From Sclerotiophoma versabilis (taxonomy: Eukaryota; Ascomycota; Dothideomycetes; Pleosporales; Didymellaceae), in NCBI GenBank assembly GCA_012274445.1, contig JAAROD010000080.1, positions 1,550,001 to 1,614,000 on the forward strand: a DNA stretch of 64,000 bases. The letters are read 5' to 3'. The position numbers were made by a program, and so were the translations under genes. Within the stretch, counting starts at the first letter, position 1. Each line of letters opens with the position of its first letter. Below the pieces are notes generated by a model, which was not told the origin of the DNA, ran no database searches, and saw only the letters and a list, made by a program, of their open reading frames with translations. Below, piece after piece: positions 21,556-32,905 of the stretch.

Positions 21556-24500
21556 CTATCCGTGCTCCGTATACTGGGTCGGGTGCGGTGGGTTCTGCAG
21601 CGCACCAGGCTGCGCCCCATCAGCAGGCGCAGGCGCAGGCGTGGGCGCAGGTAACAGTCCGCCCCGCATCGCTAGCTCTCCTAGCCGTCCGGTCGCGGCA
21701 GCAATTGTGGAGTTGGTGGCAGCCATGTTATGGTGTAGACCGGCGGCCTTCTCCCGGTCGCGCTTCTTCTGCTGCACTAGTGTGCCCTTCACGCCACGGA
21801 GGTACTTGACTGCAAGCTCGATGAGCTCTCTCTTCTCGGGACTGTTCTTGAGCGCCTGCAGCATCTCTCGGACCTGTGTCTCCGATTTGATGTGGGGGCA
21901 AGTGCGGCCGTAGCCGTAATGCGCCAGGCCGCAAAGCCCGCAGTGCTCAACTCCTGCAGCCTTCAGTTCGCAGGCGCCACTGGGATGCGACTTGTGGCAT
22001 GCAGGACAGATGCGATTCGTACGTGAAAGATTCGTGGGGTCAAAGGGGTTGCGAATGGGGATGTTTGCGCGGACAAAGGGTTTGACTGATGGCGCTGGTG
22101 TTAGTTTTGGCGATGCTGGTGGCTGGATCAACGACATATCTATTGGCCCTTTGACATCTTTCTTTGGTGGAGTCTTATTGGCTTTGAAGACTGTGATGGT
22201 TGGCTTCGATGATAAAACTGCAGGCTTACCACTACTCTTTTGCTTGGGGGGTCTGGCTGGGCTACGTGGGGTGGGAACAGGAGCAACAGGCTGACCAGGG
22301 AGGCGGTGCTGGTCTTCGTCTCTTGGTCGCGCTGAAAACTGTTGGGCAAGGCCGCTGACGCTGGACTGTTGGATGGGAGCTGTAAGCTCTTGCTGCATGT
22401 CTTCTGCTGCTTCGGGCTCAACCTCAGTATCTTCATCGGAGTCGACCTGGAAGTCAGTATCGCTTTCAGAATCAGGCCGGTTCTTCTTCTTTCTCTTGTC
22501 GATCTTGACAGACGATGGAGGTGCGGCTTCTTCTTCGCTGTCGTCTACAGCAGCTTGCGCCTTCTCTTGCTCCGTCATGTAGTCGATGTTCTGCAATGTG
22601 TCAGTGTGAGCAAGAACATGCTTGTGCTGAGCACTTACAACTCGAGCGCGCCTGCCTCTGCCCAAAGCATGCGCTCGCGCGAGTGCTTCGGCGGCAGCTT
22701 GTGCTTGGCGTTCCTTCAGAATCTTGTCCCATACACCTGGGTCAGGAGCTGTTTCCTCCTCAGCAATGTCGAGATTGTCTTGCAGCGAGCCTGTGTCATT
22801 GGCCCATACACGTGCAAAACTAAACTGCGACTCCGCCGAGTCATCGCCAGCAGCGGTGCGAGTGTTCTCAATCTGACTGCGGTCGAGCAGCTTCTCGATC
22901 GACGCATCATCGTAGCGAATGTCGTGGTCTGCTGTGTCATCCTTGAACAGCTCGGCAGCGCCGTACTTGAGAATAGACTCAACATCGTGCTCTTCATCCT
23001 CGTCGGCATCCAATTGCTCGACAACGACATGATCGAGAGCCATCTTCTTGCGGCCCATCTGCACGATCTTCTCTTCGACAGAAGCTCGGGTCAGAAGCTG
23101 GAAGCAGAGCACCTTGTTCTTCTGACCGATGCGGTGAGCTCGTGCAATGGCCTGCAGGTCTTGATGCGGGTTGAAGTCAGGATCCAGGATGATGACAGTA
23201 TCAGCCGTTGCAAGGTTGATACCAACACCACCCGCGCGCGTCGAGAGCAAGAAGGCGAAGAGAGGTGAGTCAGGTGCATTGAACTGATCAATGCGTTTCT
23301 GCTTTTCGAGCGAACCCATCGTCCCGTCAAGACGCTGGTACGCCATCTCCATGCCATCCAAGAAGTCTTCAATAATGTTCAGCATGTCGAGAAACTGGCT
23401 AAAGATCAGCACACGATGCCCGCGCTCCTTCAGCTTTGGCAGCAGAGTCTCGAGGAGGCTCAGCTTGGAGGACGCTTCGACAAGGTTGCGGTGAGACACA
23501 GCAGCAATATCGGTGCGCTCTTCGATCTCGCGGCTGTAGACGAAAGGATGACACAAGCACTTGCGCAACTGCATCAGAATGTTGCTTAGACTGGCACGCT
23601 CCTGTTGCTTGAGCCCTTTGTCTGAACTGAAAAGCGCCTTCAAGAGCTCAGGACGCTTGGACAAGATGGATTTGTACACCTGCTTCTGCAAGTGGCTCAT
23701 GGAGATGGGCAGGATAATCTGACCGAGAGGCGGGAGAAAGGTCAGCACCTGAGCCTTTGTGCGGCGAAGAATGAAGGGTCGAATCTGCTCATGAAGCTCT
23801 TTGATATTCTCAGACGTCATCTCTGCATACTTCTCCTCGAGCTCTGCAGCATTGATATCCTGGTCAAGAAACTGCAGTAGATTGAAGAGCTCGCGTGCAT
23901 TGTTCTGCAGTGGGGTACCAGTCATGAGCAGTCTGAAAGGCGCCTTGACTGCTGAGAGTGCAGTATAGAGCAGGCTCTTGTCATTCTTCAAGCGCTGGCC
24001 TTCGTCTATGATCAGTCCGGCCCAGTTGACGGCTCGCAAGAACCTCCTGCTGCTGTCGTCTGAGGCAGACTCGTATGAGGCCACAACAATGTGACATCGA
24101 AGATCCTTGGCGCCTTCAGGGTACATCTCGTACTTGTACGCCATCTCACGAGCTTGTGCGGATCCAAAGTAAGTCACAACGCGCAATGACGGAGCCCACT
24201 GCTTGATCTCACGGCGCCAGTTGGCACAAGTGGAGTTTGGTACGATAATAAGAAAAGGGAAGCAATTGTGTTCCTGGACCAAAGTCGCCATGAAACCAAT
24301 GACCTGGATGGTCTTGCCCAGACCCATCTCATCAGCCAGGATGCCATTCCTCTGGTTGTACCATTGGTAGTACAGCCAGTTGAGACCATCCATCTGATAC
24401 TTCATCAGTTCGCCACCGACGAGGTTTTCCGGCTGAGTTTGCCTCTCTAGCTTGTCGAATGCGGTGTAACGGGCTTTCTCGAGGCGAGCTTTGAGCGGAC

Positions 24501-26861
24501 CTTGCTTGGGTACCTTGATATAGCGACCGGCAACCCAATCATTGTACGCGGTGACAAAATCAAGCCACCTGTCGCCATCCTCGGGCGTTGGTACCTTCTC
24601 CCACACTGCGTCTTCGTAGCCCAGACCTTTGTACTTGATGAGGGCCTTGTCGACCTCCTTGATACGAGCCTTGTCAATCTCCTCAGAGCGAATCTCGACG
24701 TAGCTGGTGAACTTGATGTCCAGGACAATGTCAATGCGCAGGTACTCCTCAGGAATCGCGTCCTCAGTCCGCATCTTTGGGCCTTCTTCCTTCTTAAAGA
24801 AGGCCCTCCGCATGCCCGTCGCGCTGACGCCCCACGTCCAGGCTCCTGAGAACCATGCAGCACGGAAGTATGACTGCTTATCCCATTTGATGAGATACTG
24901 TTTGTCGTCTTCATTGACGTGCTCACACGGAGTGCCAGGCTGATATGTTTCGACGTCCGACGGGCGCCAGGCGACAAGGGCCCCGACTTTCTTGTCATTT
25001 GTCTCGTCACACTCCTTGCACATCCACTTGTTCGAGTACTCGCGAAAGCGTTCGTCTGCCAGCTCTTTATCATCGCGGTTGACGTCCATAGCGTAGGGTG
25101 ATAGCGGAGGTAGATGATGGTAATGCCAAGCTCGTGAGCACTTGGTGCAGCGGAAGAGTACCTTGTGCGGGTTGTTGATAAGCTCAGAAGGCACATCAGT
25201 GATGGGATCGTTGCCATCGTTCTCTTCGCGCTCTTTCATCTCTTGCATAGTGGTCTTGCGGTGCCTGAAGGGTCTGCAAGACTCGCCATTCTTGCCACAG
25301 TCCTGGCATCTGGCTAAGTTGGGCGCAAAAGGGTCCTTCTTCTGGTAGATGTTGACACATCTCTTGCACTGCAAAACGAAGCGCTCATCGCCAACTTTGG
25401 TGACGAGATGCTCGCGAGTGCTTCGCGCGCCCAGGCAGTTCTTGTGGTATGCGAGGGAACAGCCTTGGCAATAGATAAGGGAAGCAACATTCGGGCCATC
25501 GTAGCACACCTCGCAGCCTTCAACATGGCGAGAGCGAAACAGGTCGCTTCGTGGGAGTGTTTCAAATATTTCCCGAATTCCTTTGACTTTGGGGGCTGCT
25601 GTTCTTGGCGCAGAATCTGAGCGGTACAAGTCGTTCTCACCGACTTCCACCATATTGTTTGTTGCGCGCGTTGTTCGCTCAGAATGACGAGCACCGACAC
25701 GCTGAACTTTCTCGGTGTTGGATGCACGTAGGCCGCGCCTCTTGCGTTTACGACCAGGGAAGACGTCTGAGCGCAGGATGTTATCCGACTCGCTGGTGTC
25801 TTCTTCATCGTCCTCGCTCTCTTCCTCATCAAGAGCGCGGACTGGTGCCGGCTGCCTCGTAGAACGTCTTGTAGGCTGTAGGGCTTTGTTACGCCTCGTT
25901 CTGCGTTTCTTGCCAGTGGTCTCGCCATCGTCATCACTAGTGGTGAGTTCGATAAGGTCGCTGAGGTGTGATTGACTTCTCGACGTGCGCCCGCTGGTCT
26001 TTGTGCGCTTTGGCGGTCGTGCGACCCGACGGCTGCGTCGTGTTCGTGTAGGTGCAAGCTCGTCGTCGACGTCTTCGTCTTCCGAGGAAGAGATTCGGAT
26101 TGCGGTGATATCCAGAAAGCCGTCATTGTTCGCTCTGGACGTTCGACCGCGTAGTCTCATGTTGTCGACGCTGTCAGAAGATGCGTCGTCGTAGTGCTGG
26201 TAGTTATCGAGCGCAGCTGGACCACCTGGAAGTTGGAGGAGCTCGTCGAAGTTGATCTAGGGCCAGTCAGAAACGATGCACTAAGCGGGAGGTTGTGATA
26301 GATGGATGGAGGTTATGGCGCGGGAGGAGGGCTTTTATATACAGCTCAATAATCGCAGTTGAGTTGCTACTCTTTTACCTCGCGCTGCAGAGCTCCCTCA
26401 CTCGTTAAATCGCTGGGTGTAGCCTCGCTCCTTCAATCACTGGTTGTAGCTGCCTCACTCACCTCTCTCGTGCCGCCTCCCACAAGCTTGACCTCATACG
26501 CAGGGTCCCCTCCCTTGGTCGTGGACTCCCGCACGATAGTCTCGACCTCGTCTTGCGGCTCATAGTAGGTGTATTCGCTTCTGTTCCGTACGGGTTTTGG
26601 TCGAATGTGCAATAATCTCCGAACTTTGGGCGGCGGCTCTGCATTGAGGTCCTCGCCCGAACTGGATTCGGAGAGAAGGTTCTCGACAGCAACTGAGACG
26701 CGCCTTTGGGGAGGCGAGCGTGTGGCAGGCGAGCGTTGTGGAGTGGAACGGCGGGGGGCGGGGGTAGCGCTGGCGGACTTGGGCTCGTTTGCGCCGGATT
26801 TGGCTGTGGCTCCTTTCTGAAAGGCAGCCATGAGGTGCGTCGCGTCGTCGTCGGAGCTCAT
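21556..26861 (-). CDS. mit1: CHD3/Mi-2-type chromatin remodelling ATPase, Mit1-like
   Basis: Swi2/Snf2 ATPase resembling Mit1, the remodeller of the S. pombe SHREC heterochromatin complex. Exons 26861-26463, 26256-22639 and 22590-21556 give 1683 residues. Intron 1 (206 bp, GTGAGT..TAG) joins VGGGTRE to INFDELLQLPGGPAALDNY; intron 2 (48 bp, 22591-22638, GTAAGT..CAG) keeps frame whether spliced or not. Order: chromo-like N-terminal segment; PHD finger near 380-435 (CEVCYDGPNVASLIYCQGC); further Cys/His clusters at about 450-550; chromo-like segment (ALIKYKGLGYEDAVWEKVP); ATPase with LADEMGLGKT at about 775, DEGQ box, LMTGTPLQNN and ARAHRIGQ at about 1177; C-terminal Cys-rich element (ICPACHKSHPSGAC, CGLCGLAHYGYGRTCP) near 1530-1575. 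The motif II DEGQ replaces the usual DExH. The frame continues after the stop. Confidence 0.93.
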
Positions 26862-27184
26862 AGTGGCGACTCAGCAAACGCACTCCGACGCAGTTTCGGC
26901 GGTTGTACGCAGCTCCGGTTGCTCTATATGCCCATGGTGTGATAGTGCAATGCGCGTGCGGCGTGCGGCGTGCGGTTTCCGGGCGCGAAGAAAGCTCGCA
27001 GATATGCCACAGCAAGTCGCGCGGCGATCCTGGGCGGGTGTGACGAGGGCGCTGGTGAGCTCGAACCCGAGTTGCGGGCGCGGGCGCGGTCGCGGAGGTG
27101 CAGGTCAGCACGTGACAGCGCGACCGTGCTAACTACGGCGGGCCGTTCATGGCCAAAAGTCGGCGAAAGCTCAGATGGGGGTGA
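26862..27184. promoter_or_regulatory. bidirectional promoter, Mit1-like / MRM1
   Basis: A 323-bp GC-rich stretch between divergent start codons. No specific binding site is called. Confidence 0.4.
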
Positions 27185-28918
27185 ATGCAGGCTCTTGTCA
27201 CAACTCTGGGCAAAGACTGCCCGAACCCTATCCCCGGCCCACAGACTCCAATGCCGTACCCTTTGGTGCTCAGCAGTGCGCTACTACGGACCCAGCGGAC
27301 AGCCCTCCCGCGCGCCTTCTGCCGCTACAAGTCCATCACCGCCGCCATCGAGAAGGGCAGAGGGAGCGGGCCCGACAGATTCTCGGGCCCGCGAGCAAGC
27401 AGCCGCCCCCGCCCCCGCGATGACGAGGTGACAGCTCCTCCGCGAGCCGAGTGGAAAGAAAGGGGCGGCTCGCGGCCGTCGCGCAGCAAGTCGTCGATCG
27501 GAGCGCGGCGCAGGAGATGGGAGGACGACGAGGCCGCGCCCAGGCGGAAGGAGCTGAGGAAGAGCGGGCGGAGACCAGACGAGTCTGCTGTCGACCGCCG
27601 AATAAGGGAGCAGGACCGCGAGAGCTTCGCCGACCGTCCTGCTCGTGACACACGGCCTGAGCGCAGAGACGCACCTCGACGCAGCCGGGAAGACTTCCAG
27701 GACCGCGACAGGCCGCGACGCAGCCGAGACCTCGCAGACAGTGCCAGGCCGCAGAGGCGGTTCGACCGCAGCGACCGGACCGACGACCGACGCTCCCCCC
27801 GCAACGACCGCGACGCCAGGACCTCGCAGTCAGACCGCCCAGACCGCCCAGAACGCTCCTCCACCTCCACCTCCACCTCCACCTCCACCTCCACGTCGTC
27901 CATCCCCTCGCGCGCCGCTCCCCGCGACCGCGCGCCCGACTCGCTCCCCTACACCACCGCCGCCAGCGAGTTCATCTACGGCTACTCCTCCGTCCTGGCT
28001 GCCCTGCGTGCCGGCCGCCGCCAGTTCTACAAGCTCTACGTCAACTCGCGCGGCCTGAACCGCGACATCCTCCTCGCGCGCGCCAAAGCATCCAATCTGC
28101 GCCAGATCACCCGCGAGGTGGGCGACAACTACGACCGCGCCTTCGACAAAGCCTCCTCGGGCCGCCCACACAACGGCTTCATCCTCGAGGCCTCGCCCCT
28201 GCCCGTTCCTCCCATCACCGAGCTGAAAGAATGCTCGCGGGAGGAGGGCAAGTTCGACGTCGTCCTCGCCCACCAAACCAAAGAAGAGCTGGCCGTGAAC
28301 GGCACGCGCACGTCCTACAAATACAAGTCCTCGTCCTGGCGCTACCCCTTGATCCTGTACCTGGACGGCATCCTCGACGAGGGCAACCTCGGTGCCATCG
28401 CGAGGTCAGCATACTTCCTCGGCGTCGAAGCCATCGTGACTCCTACACGCCAATCAGCGCCCTGGTCGCACATCGCCGTGAAAGCGAGCGCAGGTGCTGC
28501 AGAAGCCGTCCCCATCTTCAAAGTCGCCGAGTCAGCCGACTTCCTAGGCAAAGCAAGCAGGAACGGCTGGCGATGCTATGCCGCCGACGCGATACCCACT
28601 GCCAGAGCCAATGACGCAGAACCAGACGCCCCCACGAGCGACATCGTCTACACCCTCGCGCGCTCGTCCAGACACCTCGAAGCCCACACCCCGGTAGCCG
28701 AGCACCCCACCATCCTGATGATGGGCGCCGAAGGCACCGGTCTGAAGCCCAGCCTCCTCAACATTGCCCACTACAAAGTCGGCATCACCCACGGCAGGGA
28801 CGTGGACGAGGTGGGTGTCGACTCGCTGAACGTCAGCGTTGCAGCCAGCCTGCTGTGTCACGACATGTTGAAGCGGAAGAGCGCTGTTGAGCGCGACCCT
28901 GAGAACGTCGTCTTCTAG
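27185..28918 (+). CDS. MRM1: mitochondrial large-rRNA ribose 2'-O-methyltransferase (Mrm1, SpoU/SPOUT)
   Basis: Methylates a conserved guanosine of the mitochondrial large-subunit rRNA using SAM. Intronless, 577 residues from the first ATG; the ATG at codon 23 (MPYPLVLSSALLRTQRTALP) starts an equally good mitochondrial presequence. Residues of about 60-245 are an Arg/Asp/Ser-rich disordered insert with an (ST)n run encoded by a CCACCT microsatellite. The SpoU substrate-binding domain begins at SEFIYGYSSVLAALRAGRR, and the knotted SPOUT domain shows its three motifs: LDGILDEGNLGAIARSAYF, ILMMGAEGTGL and DSLNVSVAASLL, with the motif-1 Asn and Arg present. Yeast Mrm1 is about 412 residues, so the extra length is the disordered insert. 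It is divergent from the Mit1-like gene. Confidence 0.95.
   Translation: MQALVTTLGKDCPNPIPGPQTPMPYPLVLSSALLRTQRTALPRAFCRYKSITAAIEKGRGSGPDRFSGPRASSRPRPRDDEVTAPPRAEWKERGGSRPSRSKSSIGARRRRWEDDEAAPRRKELRKSGRRPDESAVDRRIREQDRESFADRPARDTRPERRDAPRRSREDFQDRDRPRRSRDLADSARPQRRFDRSDRTDDRRSPRNDRDARTSQSDRPDRPERSSTSTSTSTSTSTSSIPSRAAPRDRAPDSLPYTTAASEFIYGYSSVLAALRAGRRQFYKLYVNSRGLNRDILLARAKASNLRQITREVGDNYDRAFDKASSGRPHNGFILEASPLPVPPITELKECSREEGKFDVVLAHQTKEELAVNGTRTSYKYKSSSWRYPLILYLDGILDEGNLGAIARSAYFLGVEAIVTPTRQSAPWSHIAVKASAGAAEAVPIFKVAESADFLGKASRNGWRCYAADAIPTARANDAEPDAPTSDIVYTLARSSRHLEAHTPVAEHPTILMMGAEGTGLKPSLLNIAHYKVGITHGRDVDEVGVDSLNVSVAASLLCHDMLKRKSAVERDPENVVF
27857..27894. repeat. CCACCT-type microsatellite in coding sequence
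   Basis: About six tandem CCACCT units (CTCCAC in the coding phase) that encode an alternating Ser-Thr run in Mrm1. Unit length keeps the frame, so copy-number change alters only linker length. Confidence 0.9.
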
Positions 28919-29272
28919 TTGCTGTACTGTTGGGTCTTGCTGTAGTGTTGAGTCTTGTATGATAGTCATAGTTGTATACCATGTTAATACCCGTCTGCTG
29001 CATGACGAGGAATGATGAACGATGAATGATGAACCAACGTAATGAATGAAATGAATGCAATGAAACGTGATATAATGAATGAAATGAGTAAAACAAATGC
29101 AATGAATATAATCCTGTCATCACACCTCCACTCCTACAGACCAGCTACGCGTCGCGGTTGGTGCGCATGTAATCCATGCAAGCTGTAGCCAGAGCAACAT
29201 GTAAGAAAACAAGAAAATCCTCAGTGGAAGAAGAGAAAAATTGGAGTACGTATCAATTCAACACATGGTCTA
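28919..29272. repeat. intergenic with AATG-rich imperfect repeats
   Basis: Between the convergent MRM1 and acyl-CoA synthetase genes. From about 29008 to 29110 the sequence is made of imperfect GATGAA/AATGA units. No coding signal. Confidence 0.6.
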
Positions 29273-31096
29273 CTACTTCGCATCCATATTCCCCTTTGCC
29301 CACTCCCGCAGCACATTCTTCTTGATCTTCCCCGTGCTCGTCTTGGGCAACTCGCTCACCACCACAACCTCCCGCGGGACCATGAATCTACTGATGCTGC
29401 TCTGCTCTTTGGCCCACTGGATTACCTCCTTGCCCAGCGTCTCGCTGTTCGTTCCGTCTTTGCTTGTCACGAAGGCTTTGGGTCGCTCGCCCCAGTGCGA
29501 ATCAGGCACCGCGCAGACACCGACTTCAAGGATGGAGGGGTGTGTTGCGAGCATACCCTCCAGGGCCACGGAGGATATATTCTCGCCGCCTGTGGGGGTT
29601 AGATGTGATCAGACGGGCTAGATTTGTGGGGGGGGGGGGGGGATTATACCTGAAATAATAATATCCTTTGCGCGATCGAGGATCTGGATGGCGCCGTCGG
29701 GATGCCAAACGGCTAGATCGCCTGTGTGGCTTACGCCGCCGGCCCATAGCTTTCGCGTGGCTTCGGCGTCCTTGTAATACCCCTTTGCGCAGATGTTGCC
29801 TTCGAACACGATCTCACCGATTTCTTGCCCGTTCTTCTCCACGTTGATGAGGACGCCTTCTTCTTGCTCTGTCTTGATGACGCGCGCGGGCAGACCTGTG
29901 ACGAACCCGTGGCCTTGACGTGCCATCTTTGCGTACTTTTCTTTCTCGGGGATCTTCTCCCACTCGGGCATATGGTAGCCCTTGGTGATGGGGCCGTATG
30001 TCTCAGTCAGACCGTACACGTGGACTGGGTGGAGATTGAGTTTGGTCATTTGCTCAAAGAGCCATGCCGACGGTGGGCTTGCCGCGACGGTGACGCGGAC
30101 TTCTTGGGGCAGCCTTTCGGCCTCTTTGGCTGCGCAAAGGAGCGTATTAACCGTGGGCGCAGCGTTGAAGTGCGTTACGCCTTCTTCCTTCAGCAAGCGC
30201 CAGATCTCGGGGTAGTCAATTTTGCGAAGGCAGTAGTGCGTTCCTCGTACTGCGGTCACGCTCCAAGGGAATGTCCAGCCTGTTGCGTGAAACATTGGGA
30301 GAGTCCACAGATATTTCGCGCGGCCAGTGTGGTAGTTGAGCCCGGACTCAATCACGTTGCCCAATGCCGCAAGGTAAACTCCTCGATGTGTGTATTCGAC
30401 TCCCTTGGGTCGTGCGGTTGTACCAGATGTGTACGCCAGAGCAAAGACCTCCTCTTCATCTGGAGCTTGTGCTGCAAGCCCCGCCCAGCCTTTGTTTCCG
30501 GTCTCAATATCATATTTTAGCCCTTCCAACACAGCATCATCGAATGGCCCTGAAAGCTCGCCTTCCGTTGCGTCCGTATCGTTGTCGACTATGATAGGCA
30601 CGTTCGGTCTCTCTTTTCTATAGTCCTCCAATATCTTGACAAATTCGAAGTCGGCAATGATCAAATCTACATCCGCATGCTGGAAGATGTAGCTGATGTC
30701 ATCTGGCTTCAAACGGTAGTTGATAGCAACATTGATCGCCCCAGCAGCTGCAATGCCGAAGATGGCCTCAAGGAAAGCGGGTGTATTTGTCGCCAAGATC
30801 CCTACTCTTTTATAGCCGTGCTTTCGTAGGTAATATGCGAGTCCTCGTGCGCGATCTGAAGTCTCTTCGTACGAGCGCCGTAGAATCTTGCCATTCGCGG
30901 TTTTGTGGTAGATGGCCGTCGCATGAGGTTCAATCTGCGCGGCTCGCCAGAGAAAGGACGTTGGGCTCAAGGTGTGGAAATTATGGCGATGGTGGTACTC
31001 ATGGCTGTCGCCGGGTTGGATTGGAGGTGGACCGGGTACAGGACTGGCTGATATGAATTGAGATGCCAGTTGCTTGAGGCGATCTGTTGGACCCAT
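29273..31096 (-). CDS. acyl-CoA synthetase / AMP-binding acyl-activating enzyme
   Basis: Member of the ANL superfamily that activates a carboxylic acid as acyl-AMP and transfers it to CoA. Exons 31096-29650 and 29589-29273 (60-bp intron, GTATAA..CAG) give 587 residues. The junction restores DIIISG-GENISSVALEG, the hinge region. Motifs: P-loop-like YTSGTTARPKGVEYTHRG, GLTETYGP, SHTGDLAVWHPDG, LDRAKDIIISGGENIS and the catalytic lysine region LPKTSTGKIKKNVLRE at the end. SGTTARPKGV plus the overall layout resembles medium/short-chain acyl-activating enzymes (AAE/butyrate-CoA ligase type). The C-terminus MDAK is not a peroxisomal PTS1. Substrate is not deducible. The intron contains a run of 15 C on the coding strand. 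Confidence 0.92.
29628..29642. repeat. G15 homopolymer inside intron
   Basis: Fifteen consecutive G (C on the coding strand) just after the 5' splice site of the acyl-CoA synthetase intron. Length is likely to vary or be mis-sequenced. Confidence 0.95.
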
Positions 31097-31926
31097 GGTA
31101 GTATGCAGATGTAGTGTTCAAGATAAACGTGTGTCAGGGAATCTGCAGAAAGAAGAACGCGTCTATCAATTCGCGACCACCGGGTAGCAGCGGCGCGAGT
31201 CTCTTGAGGATGTCGGTTATGAGTGACGCCCAGGTGCGGAGTACCCGTGTCGGCAAGAAGAGCGGCGCTGAAGACAAGCCTCTACCTAGAACTTGCACAG
31301 GATTGGTTTAAGGGAGATGAAACTTCCTGTAACTATTGTGAGTCTGTAATACGAAAGCTGTCCCAATCAGTTCGTTAACATCAGAGCTTGGGTGAGCTTC
31401 CAAAAATCTGGGGTAGGGTATAACATTGGATGCGTACGTCAGAGCCGAGGTTCTCCACCATTGGCTGTCCTGGTGGAGGACAGGCGCACCGCCCATGTCT
31501 CCGGCGGCTTCGGGCCGCAGCAAGGAGCTGCGCGGAAATTGCTGTCACTCACGTTTGCCCAAAGCATAAATAGGTTACAGTACCATGACAGTGTCGAAAG
31601 TCAAAGTTGAATGCAGGGTGTGGGACTAGAACAAATAAACGAACAGGAAATTGGGATATATTTGCAACAGAACTCCATCATATGCTTTGATAAGCCCTGG
31701 GTTTTTCGATTCGTATTTCTTCTAACCGGAAGAGAAGTACCTGACAGCGCTGACCGACGTTGAAGAAACCCATAAACACGTGAGCATCCTGGTATCGGTA
31801 TGCTCTTTTAGCCTGGACACCTTTCCCATCGGTCGAAGTAAACAGGATGAAAAGATCCCGTGAGCCCAATGCATTCCGCGCCGAACGACATCATTGATAC
31901 CGACATGTATCATCAATGATCGACAT
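31097..31926. other. intergenic
   Basis: Promoter side of the acyl-CoA synthetase gene and 3' flank of the uL13 gene. No additional gene is supported. Confidence 0.5.
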
Positions 31927-32905
31927 CTAGTAGCCGAGGGAAGTGAGCTCCTCCTTGGTCTTGCCGTCAACGTTGGCGGTCTTCTGGGCCTCAGCCAACT
32001 GCCTGCGGGCGGCCTTCTTGCGCTCGTAGTATGCGGCACCCTTGACTTTCCTGCGCTCCTCAAGACTGCATTGCATGTTAGCATTCGTCTCATCCAGCGT
32101 GATGTCGCATGTACGTACCGAGAGACAACATCCTGGTACTTCCAGCCGAACTCGTGGCCGAGACGACCGACAGTGCAGTACTTGCGGCCGGGCTTCAACC
32201 TCAGGACACGGAGGGCCTGGGGAACGACGACGCGCTTCTTCTTGTCGTAGGGAGGAGGGATACCCTCGAAGGTCTTAAGACGCTCCATAGCGGCGTTACC
32301 GCGGGCAGTCTTGTGAGGGATCATACCACGAACGGTGCGCCAGAACATCTTGGAGGGAGCGCGGAAGTGGAAGGGACCACCACGAGTGGGGTTGAACCTG
32401 GTCTGCTTGCGCATGAAAGCCTGGTACTTCACTGAACTGATGTCAGTCTCTGCTTTAATTTGCAGGAAATTCCTCAAAGCGCTCTATGAAGAGCAGAGGC
32501 ACATGGCGTCAGTGACGACCACGTGTATGTGTATAAGCAATGCAGTGCAATGCAATGTATCCCATCACGCTTCGCAATGTGCTCTGCTCTTCGTCGAGTG
32601 GCTTCGATGGATCGGGGGAGACGTACGCTTCGCGCGGAAGAACTCGCCGGAGATGTTCAGGGCCTCGCATCGTACAACGACGATCTTCTGGCCGTTGAGC
32701 AGCTGCTTGGCGACCGTGGAGGCCAGGCGACCGAGAAGGTGCCCCTTGCCGTCGATGACCTGCGCGGAGTGTTAGCTGGTGCTGTTTTACATCTCTCTTG
32801 GAGTTCGCGAGATGGCAGCGCCGCAGCTGCAGCAGGTGCCATATTGTGGGCGATTGTGTTCGCGCAGCAGGGCGTACGTACGATGACCGGCTCGAATGTC
32901 GACAT
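31927..32905 (-). CDS. RPL16: 60S ribosomal protein uL13 (Rpl16/L13a)
   Basis: Cytosolic large-subunit ribosomal protein. Four exons: 32905-32882 (eight codons), 32759-32627, 32431-32119 and 32065-31927, with introns of 122, 195 and 53 bp, giving 202 residues, the normal length. Splicing reconstructs MSTFEPVIVIDGKGHLLGR, LNISGEFFRAKLKYQAFMRK, NPTRGGPFHFRAPSKMFWR, MIPHKTARGNAAMERLK, YDKKKRVVVPQALRVLRLKP and KYQDVVSRLEERRKVKG, all strongly conserved in the family. The first two introns are long for this genome, as is common in ribosomal protein genes; I looked for a box C/D snoRNA in the 195-bp intron and saw only an imperfect C box (GTGATGG), so none is called. Confidence 0.97.

Noticed and set aside
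22342..23268. 308-codon plus-strand open frame
   Set aside because: Antisense to the Mit1-like helicase region, which has all helicase motifs on the minus strand.
32432..32626. box C/D snoRNA inside the uL13 intron
   Set aside because: Only an imperfect C box (GTGATGG) and unpaired CTGA sites; no terminal stem forms.
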